The notes beneath the pieces were generated by a model. It saw only the letters and a list, made by a program, of their open reading frames with translations. It searched no databases and had not been told where the DNA came from. Below, piece after piece: positions 9,001-17,841 of a DNA stretch of 64,000 nucleotides; position 1 is the stretch's first letter, and each line of letters begins with the position of its first letter. Source of the DNA: an uncultured Muribaculaceae bacterium. Lineage in GTDB: Bacteria > Bacteroidota > Bacteroidia > Bacteroidales > Muribaculaceae. The translations under genes were made by a program, and so were the position numbers. The DNA lies in assembly GCA_934636465.1 (NCBI GenBank), contig CAKUAR010000005.1, forward strand, positions 43,006 through 107,005. Direction: 5' to 3'.

Positions 9001-12000
9001 CGCCGGCATTGAAGCAGCCTCTAATCTCGCTTCCGGCGAGAGAGCTGCCCACGATGCCACCAGTGGTGCTGGTGTAGTTGGTTATCTTAGCATAGTTCTT
9101 GCAGTTGATTACCTTGCCGTAGCAGTAGCCCACAAACGCGCCGGCATAGCCAGTGAACTGCAGGTCGCTGCCAGCTCCTATGGTGAGGTTGCTCACCGAG
9201 CCTTGCTTGGCAAGCACGCCAATGAAGCCCTTATAGATGTTGTTGTCGCCGAGACTGCCATATTTGTTGCCGCTCGGTGGAGTGTCCCACACTACGAAGT
9301 TGAGCTTCATGTTGTCGATTGTGTGGCCGCCGCCGTTGTAGTGGCCCTGGAACTTGTCGGTCTTGTCGTCGCCAGTGCAGAGACCGGTGAAAGCCTCGTC
9401 GTGCTCAAGGTCGATGTCGGCAGTTTGCAAGAAATAAGTGTCGTTGTAGAACTGGCGTATCTTAGATGTCACTTCGCTCAACTTAATCAAGTCGGCCTTG
9501 GTCTTGATGAGATAAGGGTCGGTTTGCGAGCCAGAGCCTTCAAACACCTTTGGAGCAACCTTGAGGTTGTAGATGCGCGGTGCTATGTTGCCGTCCATGT
9601 TGCCTTTTGCGTCCATTGCCACAATAGCCACGGTGTCGGCGCCGAAAGTGCCGTTGAGCTTATAGGTGTTGTCGCTTATGGTGCCGCACTCACCCTTGGT
9701 GGAGATTTTGGCGTTGTCGGTTTCATAGCCTTTGAGAATATATGCTTTTGTGTTGCCGAGGGCATTGATGGCAAAGTCGTTTGCCACACGCTCGGTGTTG
9801 TCGGGGAAGCTTGGATCCATGATGAGTGCTGTTGCGCTCAACTGGGCTTCTGGAGTGTTTTCCAAGCCCTTGATGCGAGGGTAGTAGCCCTTGGTGAACA
9901 CCCACTTGTCGGCAGAGAAGCCTTTGGGACCGTCGGCGCTCGTCAGCTCGGCTGTGGTGGCTTTGCCTTGCACAGAGTTGTAGTTGAGCATCTGGCGGTC
10001 GTAGTAAACGTTTTCAACGGTTGGGTGCACGGCCTCATACACGGTGCCGAGAGTTTCGCGCGCACCGGTCTGCGGGTCGTAGAGGAACACGTCGGCTCTG
10101 ATGCGTCCTGCAAAATAGCAGTTCTTCACAGAGGCTTGAATGGTGTCGCCCTTGCCAGAAAGAGAGGCAGAGATGAAACCGGTGATGCCGCCCACTTTCT
10201 TGGAGTTGTAGCAAGAAGAAAGACCTGTGAAGTAGCAGTTAGACACGTTGCCGCGCAAGTAGCCTACCACGCCACCCACGCAAGCCTCGCTGCTGAGGCC
10301 GGTCACGTCGGCAGCCGCAAAGCAGCCGTCAACAGTGCCGAGCACCACTTCGCCTGCCACACCGCCCACGTGCATATCGTCTTTGATAGTGCCGTTGACT
10401 TTGCCAGTGAAATAGCTGTGCGAGAGCAAGGCTTTAGATCCATACACATTGCCTACCAGGCCTCCAGCTGGCCGTCCTGAAGTGGAGCCCGACACAAACA
10501 CGGTGGCGCGGGCATGGCAGTTGTCGGCCACACCGTTGAGCTGCCCGGCTATGCCGCCGCCATTGCCGCCAAGGGCATACACTGTGCCGCTGAAGTAGCA
10601 ATTCTTGATGTCGTTGGCATAGGCAACTATGCCGGCAGCGCACACGCCTGTGTTAGTCACGGTGCCGCTTGTGGTACAATTTTCCACCAAACCGAAACTT
10701 GCGCTGGCGATTATGCCTGAATAGTAGTATTCGCCAAAAACTGAGGCTTTCTCAACTACAAGATTTTTTATGACAGACGCTGTGTCGGCCACGCCAAACA
10801 GACCGGCAAATCCGGCAGAGCGTGTGTTGACGTTGAGTCCGGTGAGCTTATGGCCGTTGCCGTCGAATGTGCCGGCAAAACGCTGTGTCCAGTAGTTGCC
10901 GATAGGTTCAAAGCGGTAGTTGGTCATGTCGATGTCGTTTTCCAGACGGAAATACTTGCCGAGGAAAGTCTTGGTGTGCAGCGACACGTCGGGGTCGCCA
11001 TACTTGAGCTCCTTGTCGCTGTTTACGGCATCTGCTATGTAGTTGAGGTCTTTAAGAGTTCTGACCTTATAGGGGTTGGCTTCGGTGCCTTCGCCGTCGA
11101 GGCTTGTTGCAGCGTCGTCGGGCAGCGTGAATGTCACTTTGTCGCTGCTTATGCTGCCGTTGGCATATTTGCCGGTCACATAGCTGTCGGTGGTGAGCAT
11201 TGTCCAGTTGCCCCAGCTTATGGTGTTGTCAGCCAGCTTGCCACTGATGGTTCCGCCAACCACTTTGTTTTGTGCCCAATCCATGGCCACGGTGTAGAAG
11301 TTGCCGTGAGATGTGCCTTTCCAGCCCACTTGCTGCGCAATGGTGGCAGTGCTGCTGTGAGAGAGCACAATGTCGATGGTGCAGCCATGATTGCCGAAGT
11401 TTTTGATGGTGACCAAGTTGGCGCCCTGCTGTGTGGCAACCACATTCCACACTTTGGCACTTGAGCCGTCGGTTATTTCGGCTTTCATCACAGCATTGGC
11501 TTTCTCAATCTCGGTTTTCTCGTTGATTGTGAGCCTTGTGCGAGTGGTGCCGTCTTGGAAGAAACCCCACGGTGTGGTTATCGACAGGCTTCCGTCGGCA
11601 AGGATTTTACCCTGAATTGTGGCATCACGGTCGGGATTTCCCACAATGCTGGTCACGGCTATGCTGTAGCCTTTGCCGTCGATTGTGCCTATTGACTGGC
11701 AAGGAATGGAGATGGTGCTGTTTGCAAAATCCACTTTTGCCTTGATGGTCACACCTTGCGTGTAGAAGTTGCTGATGGCGATGGAGTCGTCGGCAGCTTT
11801 TGTCACATCAACGGAGAGACCGCCGCTTGGTGTGCTCGACGACAGAGTTTCATAGGTCATGACTCCGCCGCCCACCACGTCGGCCATGGCAAGTGCTTTG
11901 CGTGGCTTTGCCTTGCGAGAGGCAGTTGTTTTCTCTACTTGCGACTCCTGTTTGGGCTTGGTCGCCGGTGTGTCGGTTGCCGTGAGCGTGCTGTTTGCCA

Positions 12001-12148
12001 GCTTGAACGTTCGCGGCCCACCTGCCGTTTTTTTGGTCGGGAATGCGGCATTGTCGGTGGCACGGACTATGCTTTGTGAATAGCATGGCTGTGCCGCGAC
12101 GGCAATGACTGCAAACGCTGCGACTAATTTCTCAATAAAATTTCTCAT
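6020..12148 (-). CDS. Giant secreted GLUG-repeat surface protein
   Basis: 2042 residues from the ATG at 12148, which gives the signal peptide MRNFIEKLVAAFAVIAVAAQ; the frame extends 31 codons upstream without a better start. After a Thr/Lys-rich linker and an N-terminal beta-rich region come three modules, each opening with a GEGTEANPY-like motif (about residues 349, 869 and 1310). Each module carries many copies of a GLUG-like unit, roughly GGIVGxxxGxIxNCxNxGxV, with a Cys in most copies. GLUG repeats are known from Bacteroidetes and Gram-positive surface proteins and are expected to form a beta-solenoid stalk. The last ~40 residues (YYTVAGVKV ... TAKV) resemble a C-terminal sorting-type tail. 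Adhesion is inferred. No catalytic domain is visible. Confidence 0.85.
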   Translation of the reverse strand: MRNFIEKLVAAFAVIAVAAQPCYSQSIVRATDNAAFPTKKTAGGPRTFKLANSTLTATDTPATKPKQESQVEKTTASRKAKPRKALAMADVVGGGVMTYETLSSSTPSGGLSVDVTKAADDSIAISNFYTQGVTIKAKVDFANSTISIPCQSIGTIDGKGYSIAVTSIVGNPDRDATIQGKILADGSLSITTPWGFFQDGTTRTRLTINEKTEIEKANAVMKAEITDGSSAKVWNVVATQQGANLVTIKNFGNHGCTIDIVLSHSSTATIAQQVGWKGTSHGNFYTVAMDWAQNKVVGGTISGKLADNTISWGNWTMLTTDSYVTGKYANGSISSDKVTFTLPDDAATSLDGEGTEANPYKVRTLKDLNYIADAVNSDKELKYGDPDVSLHTKTFLGKYFRLENDIDMTNYRFEPIGNYWTQRFAGTFDGNGHKLTGLNVNTRSAGFAGLFGVADTASVIKNLVVEKASVFGEYYYSGIIASASFGLVENCTTSGTVTNTGVCAAGIVAYANDIKNCYFSGTVYALGGNGGGIAGQLNGVADNCHARATVFVSGSTSGRPAGGLVGNVYGSKALLSHSYFTGKVNGTIKDDMHVGGVAGEVVLGTVDGCFAAADVTGLSSEACVGGVVGYLRGNVSNCYFTGLSSCYNSKKVGGITGFISASLSGKGDTIQASVKNCYFAGRIRADVFLYDPQTGARETLGTVYEAVHPTVENVYYDRQMLNYNSVQGKATTAELTSADGPKGFSADKWVFTKGYYPRIKGLENTPEAQLSATALIMDPSFPDNTERVANDFAINALGNTKAYILKGYETDNAKISTKGECGTISDNTYKLNGTFGADTVAIVAMDAKGNMDGNIAPRIYNLKVAPKVFEGSGSQTDPYLIKTKADLIKLSEVTSKIRQFYNDTYFLQTADIDLEHDEAFTGLCTGDDKTDKFQGHYNGGGHTIDNMKLNFVVWDTPPSGNKYGSLGDNNIYKGFIGVLAKQGSVSNLTIGAGSDLQFTGYAGAFVGYCYGKVINCKNYAKITNYTSTTGGIVGSSLAGSEIRGCFNAGEVLGGTTNVGGIVGTAVGVIENCQNVGWVETKKLSTRSPGRIVGGIAGSANGTTITNVVNAGHVQSAVESAGGIVGQQISGDNVISGAVNYGTVFSVKGTKTGAIAGDYKTNGKVENVYFDAQSTGLKAAANDGSLNMSSAKTTDFTSGKALKGLSADVWQFEANRYPILKQFAADTLVKESSSAIITLATAENVKQMSTNATLASADGLTWALSQGNNFNIDGSTLSVPKTESGVLRDTLTVSAGGYVKPIALAAVRKINLNGEGTEANPYQIATTADWSEVGKYMTETGSSLDGIYLKVINDISFADTTFVPLATDATTAFCGTLLGNGKTISGLNATTKVKYFAAIMNVGTGGLISDLTLDGKFTSTADYVAGFVGNNNGTISNCVNKVNIVSDRSYAAGFAAQAGSNAKFINCRNLATISNSSSYEAGILAYNNVSGVELIDCTNEGEIKNSGSRSQYVAGLVGYSQGINHTRSINKADVCNPANYCTAGVQAFVQGADSVKFVDCHNEGNITSGDNAAGILASTQSSTKKAPIFATGCYNTGDISTSLSKSVHGVAGLFGLLNPGSHIADCYNTGNILSEKSVYTGGIWGQGNEASADKQVIVKRCYNKGSVIGANYGGGIAGSVPAYATLDSCYNVAEVSAKFGAGGITGAVMGEYVNIFNSWNSGDVTTSENGAGGINGYGNYYAHVTNCFNTGNVNAGTNNAGGLGGQGRVTYTNCYNTGNVNAAKNAGGLLGEPSTESNIGPGSQLYACYNAGKVTCDDAATLGTVIGAKDMFSAAHGNKAEDVFFVTDYGKSEIDTIGEGVSMAALAAFDVQPTEKAEGDEEYGYDPHAAGWNYGDKYTLPMIPSLINDCAKAHAAALVLADGDTYANVVSGDMHVGLPDGVTWSTTSDVVAFDGSRAFVTKASTDKVTLVATCGDFAGKWNITLNTSTGVEDNLAQKPVTSRDYYTVAGVKVSKPSNHDGQVYIEVTTYSDGTTATAKVQDK

Positions 12149-12301
12149 ACTCTTCAAAAAAAGAAGTTTGTTTTTGTGGAAACCTTGAAAACTGAAATAA
12201 CAAGAATTTTGGGACTGCCCAGACATTAAGGCTTCCACCAATGTTTAATGCTTTGGGTGGTTTTTGGTTGCAGACTTTATATTTTAGATGCAACTTTGTT
12301 A

Positions 12302-12333
12302 CAAAGTTATTGCTTTTGCGTGTTTTCCGCAAA
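12302..12333 (-). promoter_or_regulatory. Promoter of the GLUG-protein gene
   Basis: On the minus strand, TTTG (complement of 12330-12333) and TAACTTTG (complement of 12302-12309) are 20 bp apart. The implied leader before the ATG at 12148 is about 145 nt and AT-rich. Confidence 0.7.
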
Positions 12334-12475
12334 TAAATATAATTGTAGCAAACCCAAAAGGGCAATAGAAATCAAAAGTTCTCGTTGTGTCGATTAAAAT
12401 TAAGGCTGCATGGCAACATCTTCCATCAATCAGCCAGATATTAATCATAGGTAAAAATAGTAATCGAAAAAAGTG

Positions 12476-12510
12476 CTAATCCCAAAAGTTAGTATGAATT
12501 TTGGGATTAG
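12476..12510 (-). terminator. Second hairpin downstream of cysK
   Basis: Perfect 12-bp inverted repeat CTAATCCCAAAA (12476-12487)/TTTTGGGATTAG (12499-12510), loop 11 nt. On the minus strand a run of six T follows a few bases after the stem. It lies directly beyond the main cysK terminator. The remainder of the 12149-12624 gap holds only the GLUG promoter and leader. Confidence 0.5.
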
Positions 12511-12536
12511 GGCTGAAATTGGGTAAAATCAACAAA

Positions 12537-12578
12537 AAATAGCAGGCTGCCGTGTTGGGTGGTAGCCTGCTATTTTTT
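12537..12578. terminator. Terminator of the cysK transcript
   Basis: AAATAGCAGGCT (12537-12548) pairs with AGCCTGCTATTT (12564-12575), and the stem is bordered by T-runs on both strands. It lies 47 bp beyond the cysK stop codon. Confidence 0.8.
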
Positions 12579-12624
12579 TAATAGGGGTTTAAGAGAGAGT
12601 TGTTGTGGAGAGAGGGCTGTTTCG

Positions 12625-13560
12625 TCAGTCGATGGAATAGAGTGCGGTGGAGAGGTAACGCTCGCCGGTGTCGGGGAGCAAAGCCACTATGGTCTTGCCC
12701 TCGTTTTCAGGTTTCTTCGCCAGCTCTATTGCTGCATGGGCAGCCGCACCCGAAGATATTCCGACTATCAGACCGGCTGTGCGAGCAAGGTGGCGAGAAG
12801 CCTCAAATGCCTCTTCGTTTTTGACCTCGATGATGCCGTCAACAACGCTTGCGTCATAGTTCTTTGCTACAAAACCGGGGCCAATGCCTTGAATTTTGTG
12901 TGGAGCAGGTTTGCCGCCTGCAAGCACCGGCGAGTCGGCAGGTTCCACAGCATAGGCTTTGACAGCAGCCTTGTGGGCTTTCAGAGCCTTTGCCACACCC
13001 GATACTGTGCCGCCTGTGCCCACACCAGCCACGAAGATATCAACCTCTCCCTCGGTGTCGTGCCAAATTTCTTGACCTGTGGTCAGCTCGTGTATGGCAG
13101 GGTTGCTTGGATTGTCGAATTGCTGAGGAATGATGGAGTTTGGAATTTGCTCATGCAGTTCCTTGGCCTTGGCTATGCAGCCAAGCATGCCGTCTTTGGC
13201 ATTGCCGAGCACGAGTTCTGCGCCATAGGCTTTGACGAGTTTTTTGCGCTCATCGCTCATGGTTTCGGGCATGATGATGATGGCCTTGTAGCCTTTTACG
13301 GCAGCCACCATGGCCAACCCCACACCGGTGTTGCCGCTTGTTGGCTCTATGATTGTGCCGCCAGGGCGCAAAGTTCCACTTCTTTCGGCAGCCTCAACCA
13401 TGGCAAGGGCCACACGGTCTTTAACGCTTCCGCCTGGGTTGAAGTATTCCAACTTGACCAGAACCTTAGCTTTTAGATTTTCTTCCTTTTCGATTTTTGA
13501 GAGTTCGAGCAAAGGCGTGTTGCCTATCAAGCTCGTGAGTTTTTTATAAACGTCTCCCAT
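12625..13560 (-). CDS. cysK: Cysteine synthase A (O-acetylserine sulfhydrylase)
   Basis: 311 residues, the usual length. This PLP enzyme makes L-cysteine from O-acetylserine and sulfide. The PLP lysine is in NPGGSVKDR (K47). The substrate-binding loop PTSGNTGVGLA and the conserved GVGTGGTVSGV phosphate-binding loop are intact. The gene follows the Ca2+-ATPase gene by 38 bp on the same strand and is followed by strong terminators, so it is likely the last gene of a dihydroorotase/ATPase/cysK run. The serine-acetyltransferase-like gene at 61570 is not linked. Confidence 0.95.
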   Translation of the reverse strand: MGDVYKKLTSLIGNTPLLELSKIEKEENLKAKVLVKLEYFNPGGSVKDRVALAMVEAAERSGTLRPGGTIIEPTSGNTGVGLAMVAAVKGYKAIIIMPETMSDERKKLVKAYGAELVLGNAKDGMLGCIAKAKELHEQIPNSIIPQQFDNPSNPAIHELTTGQEIWHDTEGEVDIFVAGVGTGGTVSGVAKALKAHKAAVKAYAVEPADSPVLAGGKPAPHKIQGIGPGFVAKNYDASVVDGIIEVKNEEAFEASRHLARTAGLIVGISSGAAAHAAIELAKKPENEGKTIVALLPDTGERYLSTALYSID

Positions 13561-13598
13561 AATAATTTGATTTTTTGTAGTTATTGAACTTTGGTTTG

Positions 13599-16304
13599 TT
13601 ATTTGTCTGTTTTTATTGCTGATTTTTTGTCTTTAGCCCTCATAATGGCGTGATAAAGTTCGCCCATAATCATCACCGGACTTGTGGCGAGAATCACCAT
13701 AACCCATTGCTCAAGCGTCATGGGCACCACATTGAACATGGGGCCGCCAAACTGCACAATGATGATTTGCCCGAAGAATATCACGGCGAGTATGCTGAAA
13801 AATATCTTGCTGTGCCTCATGTCGTGGAACGAGGAGTGGTGGTTGCTGTTGAACGACTTGGCGTTGAACAGATTCCAGAACTGTAAGAACACAAATGTGC
13901 TGAAATATATGGCTACCTCGTTGGGTGATATGGCGGTGCTGATGAAAGAGCCGCCCTCGCCCATGTTGTGGTGCATGAGATAAGTGAACAGCAAAATCAT
14001 CACTATGGTGAAGACTATGCCTATGCCAGAGAAGAAGCACGTCATGCTTCGGGTGATAATTGAGCTGCCACTGGCGCGCGGCTTGTCTCTCATCACATCG
14101 CCGCTAGGCGGCAGCGAGGCGAGTGCCAGCGCGGCAAACGTGTCCATAATCAGATTGACCCACAGCATTTGTGTCACGGAGAGTGGTGACTGTTCGCTAA
14201 AGAATGAGCAGATACCTACCAGCAAGCACGCAACCACGTTGACTGTGAGCTGGAAGACGATGAACCGCTGTATGTTTTTGTAGAGCGAACGCCCCCACAT
14301 AACGGCTTTGTTGATGCTGCCAAAAGAGTTGTCGGTGATGGTGATGTCGCTCACCTCTTTTGCCACCGAGGTGCCGTCGCCCATCGACAGACCCACTTGT
14401 GCCGCATTGAGCGCGGGGGCGTCGTTGGTGCCGTCGCCGGTCACAGCCACCACCTCGCCTTGCTGCTGGAGCAAGCTCACGAGTCGGGCCTTGTCGTCGG
14501 GGCGTGCGCGCGACATGATTTTCACTTTTTTTATGCGCTCGGCGGCTTCCTTGTCGCTTAGCAAGCCGAACTCCACTCCCGAAATCAGCGCGCTTTCGTC
14601 GTCGCCGTCTTGCCACAGACCCACTTGCCGGCCTATCTCCTTGGCTGTGCCAGGAGTGTCACCGGTCACTATTTTCACGCCTATGCCGGCGTCGATGCAG
14701 CTCTTTATGGCTTGCGGCACTTCCTCTCTCACAGGGTCGGAAATAGCCACGACGCCTATAAATGTGAGTCCGCTGGTGGTGAGCTGCTTGTCGTCGAATG
14801 GCAGTGGCGCATTGGCGTCGAGCTGCTTGTAGGCAAAGCCAAGCGTGCGCATGGCCTTGTTTTGGTAGGCATGCAGCTCGGCTTCAACTTCTGCAAACTG
14901 CTTGCCGCCCTCTATGGTGCTGCAATAGTTGTTGATGATTTCAGAGGCTCCTTTCACGAGCAATATGCGGCCAAGTGCCTTGCTGCTGACCACGGTGGCC
15001 ATATATTTTCGCTCGGTGGAGAAGGGCAGTTGCGCTTCAACTTGGTCGTTTTGCCTTATGGTGAGGTAGTTGATGCCGTTGTCGTTGAGCCATAGCAGCA
15101 GAGCACCCTCGGTAGGGTTGCCTATGGCCACGGTTTTGTCGGGATTGCTGCTGTCGAGAAAAGCCGTGGAGTTGTCGGCTATGGCAGCCGTCACAATCTG
15201 GCTTGCGGTGTTGCCAGTGAGCGTGTCACCGTCGTCAAGGGCAAAGAAGTTGGCTTTGGCCACACGCATTTGGTTTTGTGTGAGAGTTCCGGTCTTGTCG
15301 GTGCAAATCATGGTGGTGGCACCCATGGTCTCGCAGGCGTGCATGCGGCGCACGAGATTGTTTGACTGCAGCATGCGGCGCATGCTAAGAGCCAGACTGA
15401 GCGTTATGCTCATGGGCAGACCTTCGGGCACGCTCACCACGAGTAGCGTCACGGCGAGCATAATTGTCTCGATGCAATATTGCACCCAGTCGATTAGTGC
15501 GTGGTCCACGCCGTCGAGGGCATAGACGAGCACGCGGCCTATCACTATCAGCGCTCCTGCCACATAACTGCCCCATGAAATCCAGCGGCCGAGCTGGTTG
15601 AGCTGAATGGTGAGTGGAGTGTCGATTTCGGGCTCGCTTTGCGCGTCGGCAAACACCTTTCCATATTCGGTGCTGTCGCCCACGGCGGTCACCTGCATCA
15701 CACCGTGGCCCTCAAGCACGTTGGAGCCGCGCAGAAGCACGTTTTTGCCATAGGTGGAGTCGTTGTCGCTGTCGTCGGTCACATGGCTCTTGTGGGCAAG
15801 CATTTCACCGGTGAGCGAGCTTTCGTCAACGCTCAGGCTCACGCTGTCGAGCAGCGTGCCGTCGGCAGGCACTTTCTCGCCGGTGTCGAGCATCACTATG
15901 TCGCCCACCACCACGTCGCGGCGGGGAATTTGTGTGATTTTGCCGTTGCGTGTCACTTTCACCACTATGTCGTCGTTCACTTTGTTGAGCAAGTCAAACT
16001 TCTTGTTGGCGTTGACTTCCACAAGAAATCCTACCAGCGTGGCGAGGATTATGGCCGCGAATATGCCCACCGGCTCAAACAGCACCTCGCCGCCGCGGTT
16101 GAGTCCGAAGAACTCGTAGCACGATATGCCCACCGACAGCAGCAGCGCCACCAGCAGTATTTTTATGAGCGGGTCGTTGAATTTCTCAATGAATTGTGCC
16201 AGTAGTGATTTGCGTGCGGGCGGAGTGAGCACATTTGCTCCGAATTTAGCCCTTTGAGCCTCAACTTGCTCGTTTGTCAGTCCTGTGTAGGGTTTTGTTG
16301 CCAT
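13599..16304 (-). CDS. Calcium-type (P2) P-type ATPase
   Basis: 901 residues with the full P-type layout: cation N-domain (residues 1-60), helix pair, actuator with SLTGE, the PEGLP membrane motif (VVSVPEGLPMS), phosphorylation motif ICTDKTGTLTQ (Asp about 335), hinge TGDGTNDAPAL and a C-terminal set of membrane helices. The PEGLP motif and overall length fit bacterial PMCA/SERCA-like Ca2+ exporters, though Na+ or other cations cannot be excluded. It pumps from the cytoplasm using ATP. It lies between dihydroorotase and cysteine synthase genes with 27- and 38-bp gaps, probably co-transcribed but with no obvious functional link. Confidence 0.9.
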   Translation of the reverse strand: MATKPYTGLTNEQVEAQRAKFGANVLTPPARKSLLAQFIEKFNDPLIKILLVALLLSVGISCYEFFGLNRGGEVLFEPVGIFAAIILATLVGFLVEVNANKKFDLLNKVNDDIVVKVTRNGKITQIPRRDVVVGDIVMLDTGEKVPADGTLLDSVSLSVDESSLTGEMLAHKSHVTDDSDNDSTYGKNVLLRGSNVLEGHGVMQVTAVGDSTEYGKVFADAQSEPEIDTPLTIQLNQLGRWISWGSYVAGALIVIGRVLVYALDGVDHALIDWVQYCIETIMLAVTLLVVSVPEGLPMSITLSLALSMRRMLQSNNLVRRMHACETMGATTMICTDKTGTLTQNQMRVAKANFFALDDGDTLTGNTASQIVTAAIADNSTAFLDSSNPDKTVAIGNPTEGALLLWLNDNGINYLTIRQNDQVEAQLPFSTERKYMATVVSSKALGRILLVKGASEIINNYCSTIEGGKQFAEVEAELHAYQNKAMRTLGFAYKQLDANAPLPFDDKQLTTSGLTFIGVVAISDPVREEVPQAIKSCIDAGIGVKIVTGDTPGTAKEIGRQVGLWQDGDDESALISGVEFGLLSDKEAAERIKKVKIMSRARPDDKARLVSLLQQQGEVVAVTGDGTNDAPALNAAQVGLSMGDGTSVAKEVSDITITDNSFGSINKAVMWGRSLYKNIQRFIVFQLTVNVVACLLVGICSFFSEQSPLSVTQMLWVNLIMDTFAALALASLPPSGDVMRDKPRASGSSIITRSMTCFFSGIGIVFTIVMILLFTYLMHHNMGEGGSFISTAISPNEVAIYFSTFVFLQFWNLFNAKSFNSNHHSSFHDMRHSKIFFSILAVIFFGQIIIVQFGGPMFNVVPMTLEQWVMVILATSPVMIMGELYHAIMRAKDKKSAIKTDK

Positions 16305-16331
16305 GTGTTTGTTTCAGATGATATGTGTGTG

Positions 16332-17678
16332 TTATATTTTGAATGTTAGACGCATGCCGGTGGTTGATTGGCTCACCGTGCGGCCGTCAAATGCCACTTG
16401 GCCGTTGACGTAGGTGCGCACCACCTTGTGGTGAAGTGTGGAGCCATTGAGCGGTGTCCAGCCGCAGCGCGAAATCACGTCGGCATCGGTCACCACATAA
16501 CCTTCGCTGACGGGTTTGACTATTGCCACGTCGGCATAATAGCCTTTGCGCAGAAAGCCGCGCCCCTCTATGCCAAATAGCGTGGCTGGGGCGTGTGCCA
16601 TCTTGTCAATCACGGTTTCCTTGCTCACCACGCCTTGGTGCGCGAGTTCGAGCATTGCCGGCAGCGAAAATTGTATCATTGGCATACCCGACGCTGCTTT
16701 AAGACAACCGCCCTGCTTCTCTTGCAGCAGGTGCGGGGCGTGGTCGGTGCCAATCATGTCGATGCGGCCGTTGGTGAGTGCCTGGCGCAGAGCAGCGCGG
16801 TCGGCGGCCGTCTTAACGGCAGGGTTGCACTTAATGCGAGTGCCCAGGTGATTGTAGTCGTCATCGCAAAACCACAAGTGTGCCACACAAGCCTCGGCTG
16901 TGATGCGCTTGTCGCGAAGCGGTGTGCCGCCGTCAAAAAGCGACAGCTCGCGCGCGGTGGTTATGTGGAGCACATGCAGGCGTGTGCCGTACTCGCGTGC
17001 AAGTTTCACGGCTCGCGAGGTGCTTTGCCAGCAAGCCTCGGCGCTCCTTATCATCTCGTGAAAGCGCAGCGGCGGGTCTTGCCCGTATTTGTCAACGTAA
17101 AGTTTGCGGTTGGCATTGATTATGTCTTCGTCTTCGCTATGCACGGCAATCACCGCGCCCACCGAAGAAAACAGGCGGCGTGTGGCTGTCGGGTCGCTGA
17201 GCAGCATGCCGCCGGTAGATGAGCCGAGAAAGGCTTTCACTCCGCACACGCGGCTGAAGTCGGTTTGCTCTATTTCGTGCAGATTGTCGTTGGTGGCACC
17301 TATCCAGAAGCTGTAGTTGGCTGGTGACACCAGCGCGGCCTTGGCATATTTGGCCTCAAGAAGCTCGGCTGTGGTGGCAGCAGGCTTGTTGTTTGGCATG
17401 TCCATAAATGAGGTTACGCCTCCAGTCACTGCCGCACGGCTCTCGCTTGCTATGTCGGCCTTTTGAGTCATGCCAGGCTCGCGAAAGTGCACATGGTCGT
17501 CAATCACGCCTGGCACTATGTAGCCGCCACCGGCATCGGTCTTGACAGCAGCAGTCGCCAGAGTGTGGCCGTCGGGGTCGCCTTGACCCACAAGGGCTAT
17601 CTTGCAGCCATCTATGAGCAGAAAGCCGTGAAACGACTTTCCCTCGTTTATGATTGTTCCGTTGTAGATAATTTCCAT
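16332..17678 (-). CDS. pyrC: Dihydroorotase
   Basis: 448 residues starting MEIIYNGTII. A zinc amidohydrolase of pyrimidine synthesis that cyclises N-carbamoyl-aspartate to dihydroorotate. The HxH metal motif is DDHVHFREPG (H62, H64), and the late GTDHAPH motif supplies the catalytic Asp. Length and motifs fit the class I/allantoinase-like type common in Bacteroidetes. The longer frame to 17753 is rejected because the promoter -7 box lies inside it. That box is only a few bases before the ATG, so the transcript may be almost leaderless. Confidence 0.92.
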   Translation of the reverse strand: MEIIYNGTIINEGKSFHGFLLIDGCKIALVGQGDPDGHTLATAAVKTDAGGGYIVPGVIDDHVHFREPGMTQKADIASESRAAVTGGVTSFMDMPNNKPAATTAELLEAKYAKAALVSPANYSFWIGATNDNLHEIEQTDFSRVCGVKAFLGSSTGGMLLSDPTATRRLFSSVGAVIAVHSEDEDIINANRKLYVDKYGQDPPLRFHEMIRSAEACWQSTSRAVKLAREYGTRLHVLHITTARELSLFDGGTPLRDKRITAEACVAHLWFCDDDYNHLGTRIKCNPAVKTAADRAALRQALTNGRIDMIGTDHAPHLLQEKQGGCLKAASGMPMIQFSLPAMLELAHQGVVSKETVIDKMAHAPATLFGIEGRGFLRKGYYADVAIVKPVSEGYVVTDADVISRCGWTPLNGSTLHHKVVRTYVNGQVAFDGRTVSQSTTGMRLTFKI

Positions 17679-17682
17679 AATG

Positions 17683-17715
17683 GCAAAGTTATATATAATG
17701 CTTATGCCTTGCAAA
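17683..17715 (-). promoter_or_regulatory. Promoter of dihydroorotase, abutting the start codon
   Basis: Minus-strand TTTG (complement of 17712-17715) and TAACTTTG (complement of 17683-17690), spacer 21 bp. The -7 box ends 4 nt before the ATG, placing the transcription start at or next to the start codon. Confidence 0.65.
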
Positions 17716-17738
17716 CCGGCAGGGCAATTAAGGCAAAA

Positions 17739-17761
17739 GGCCGCAACCCTCAAGGTCGGCC
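17739..17761 (-). terminator. Possible terminator after the GT2 gene
   Basis: GGCCG (17739-17743) pairs with CGGCC (17757-17761), extended by ACC/GGT nearer the loop. A short TTTT follows on the minus strand. It sits between the GT2 gene and the dihydroorotase promoter. Confidence 0.45.
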
Positions 17762-17841
17762 GTAATTAAGCTTACTTATTGTTTCGATTGTTTTTATAAG
17801 TGGTGTGGTTGTGGCTTGCTGTGCCATTTTTTAGTGCCACA

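Noticed and set aside
8930..10480. 516-codon plus-strand open frame opposite the GLUG gene
   Set aside because: It mirrors the repeat-rich, GC-biased codons of the minus-strand gene; its Ala/Val/His-rich product has no start signal, promoter or family look.
6020..12148. Possible CRISPR or noncoding satellite array in the repeat-rich region
   Set aside because: Repeats are imperfect, variably spaced and encode GLUG protein units in one open frame.
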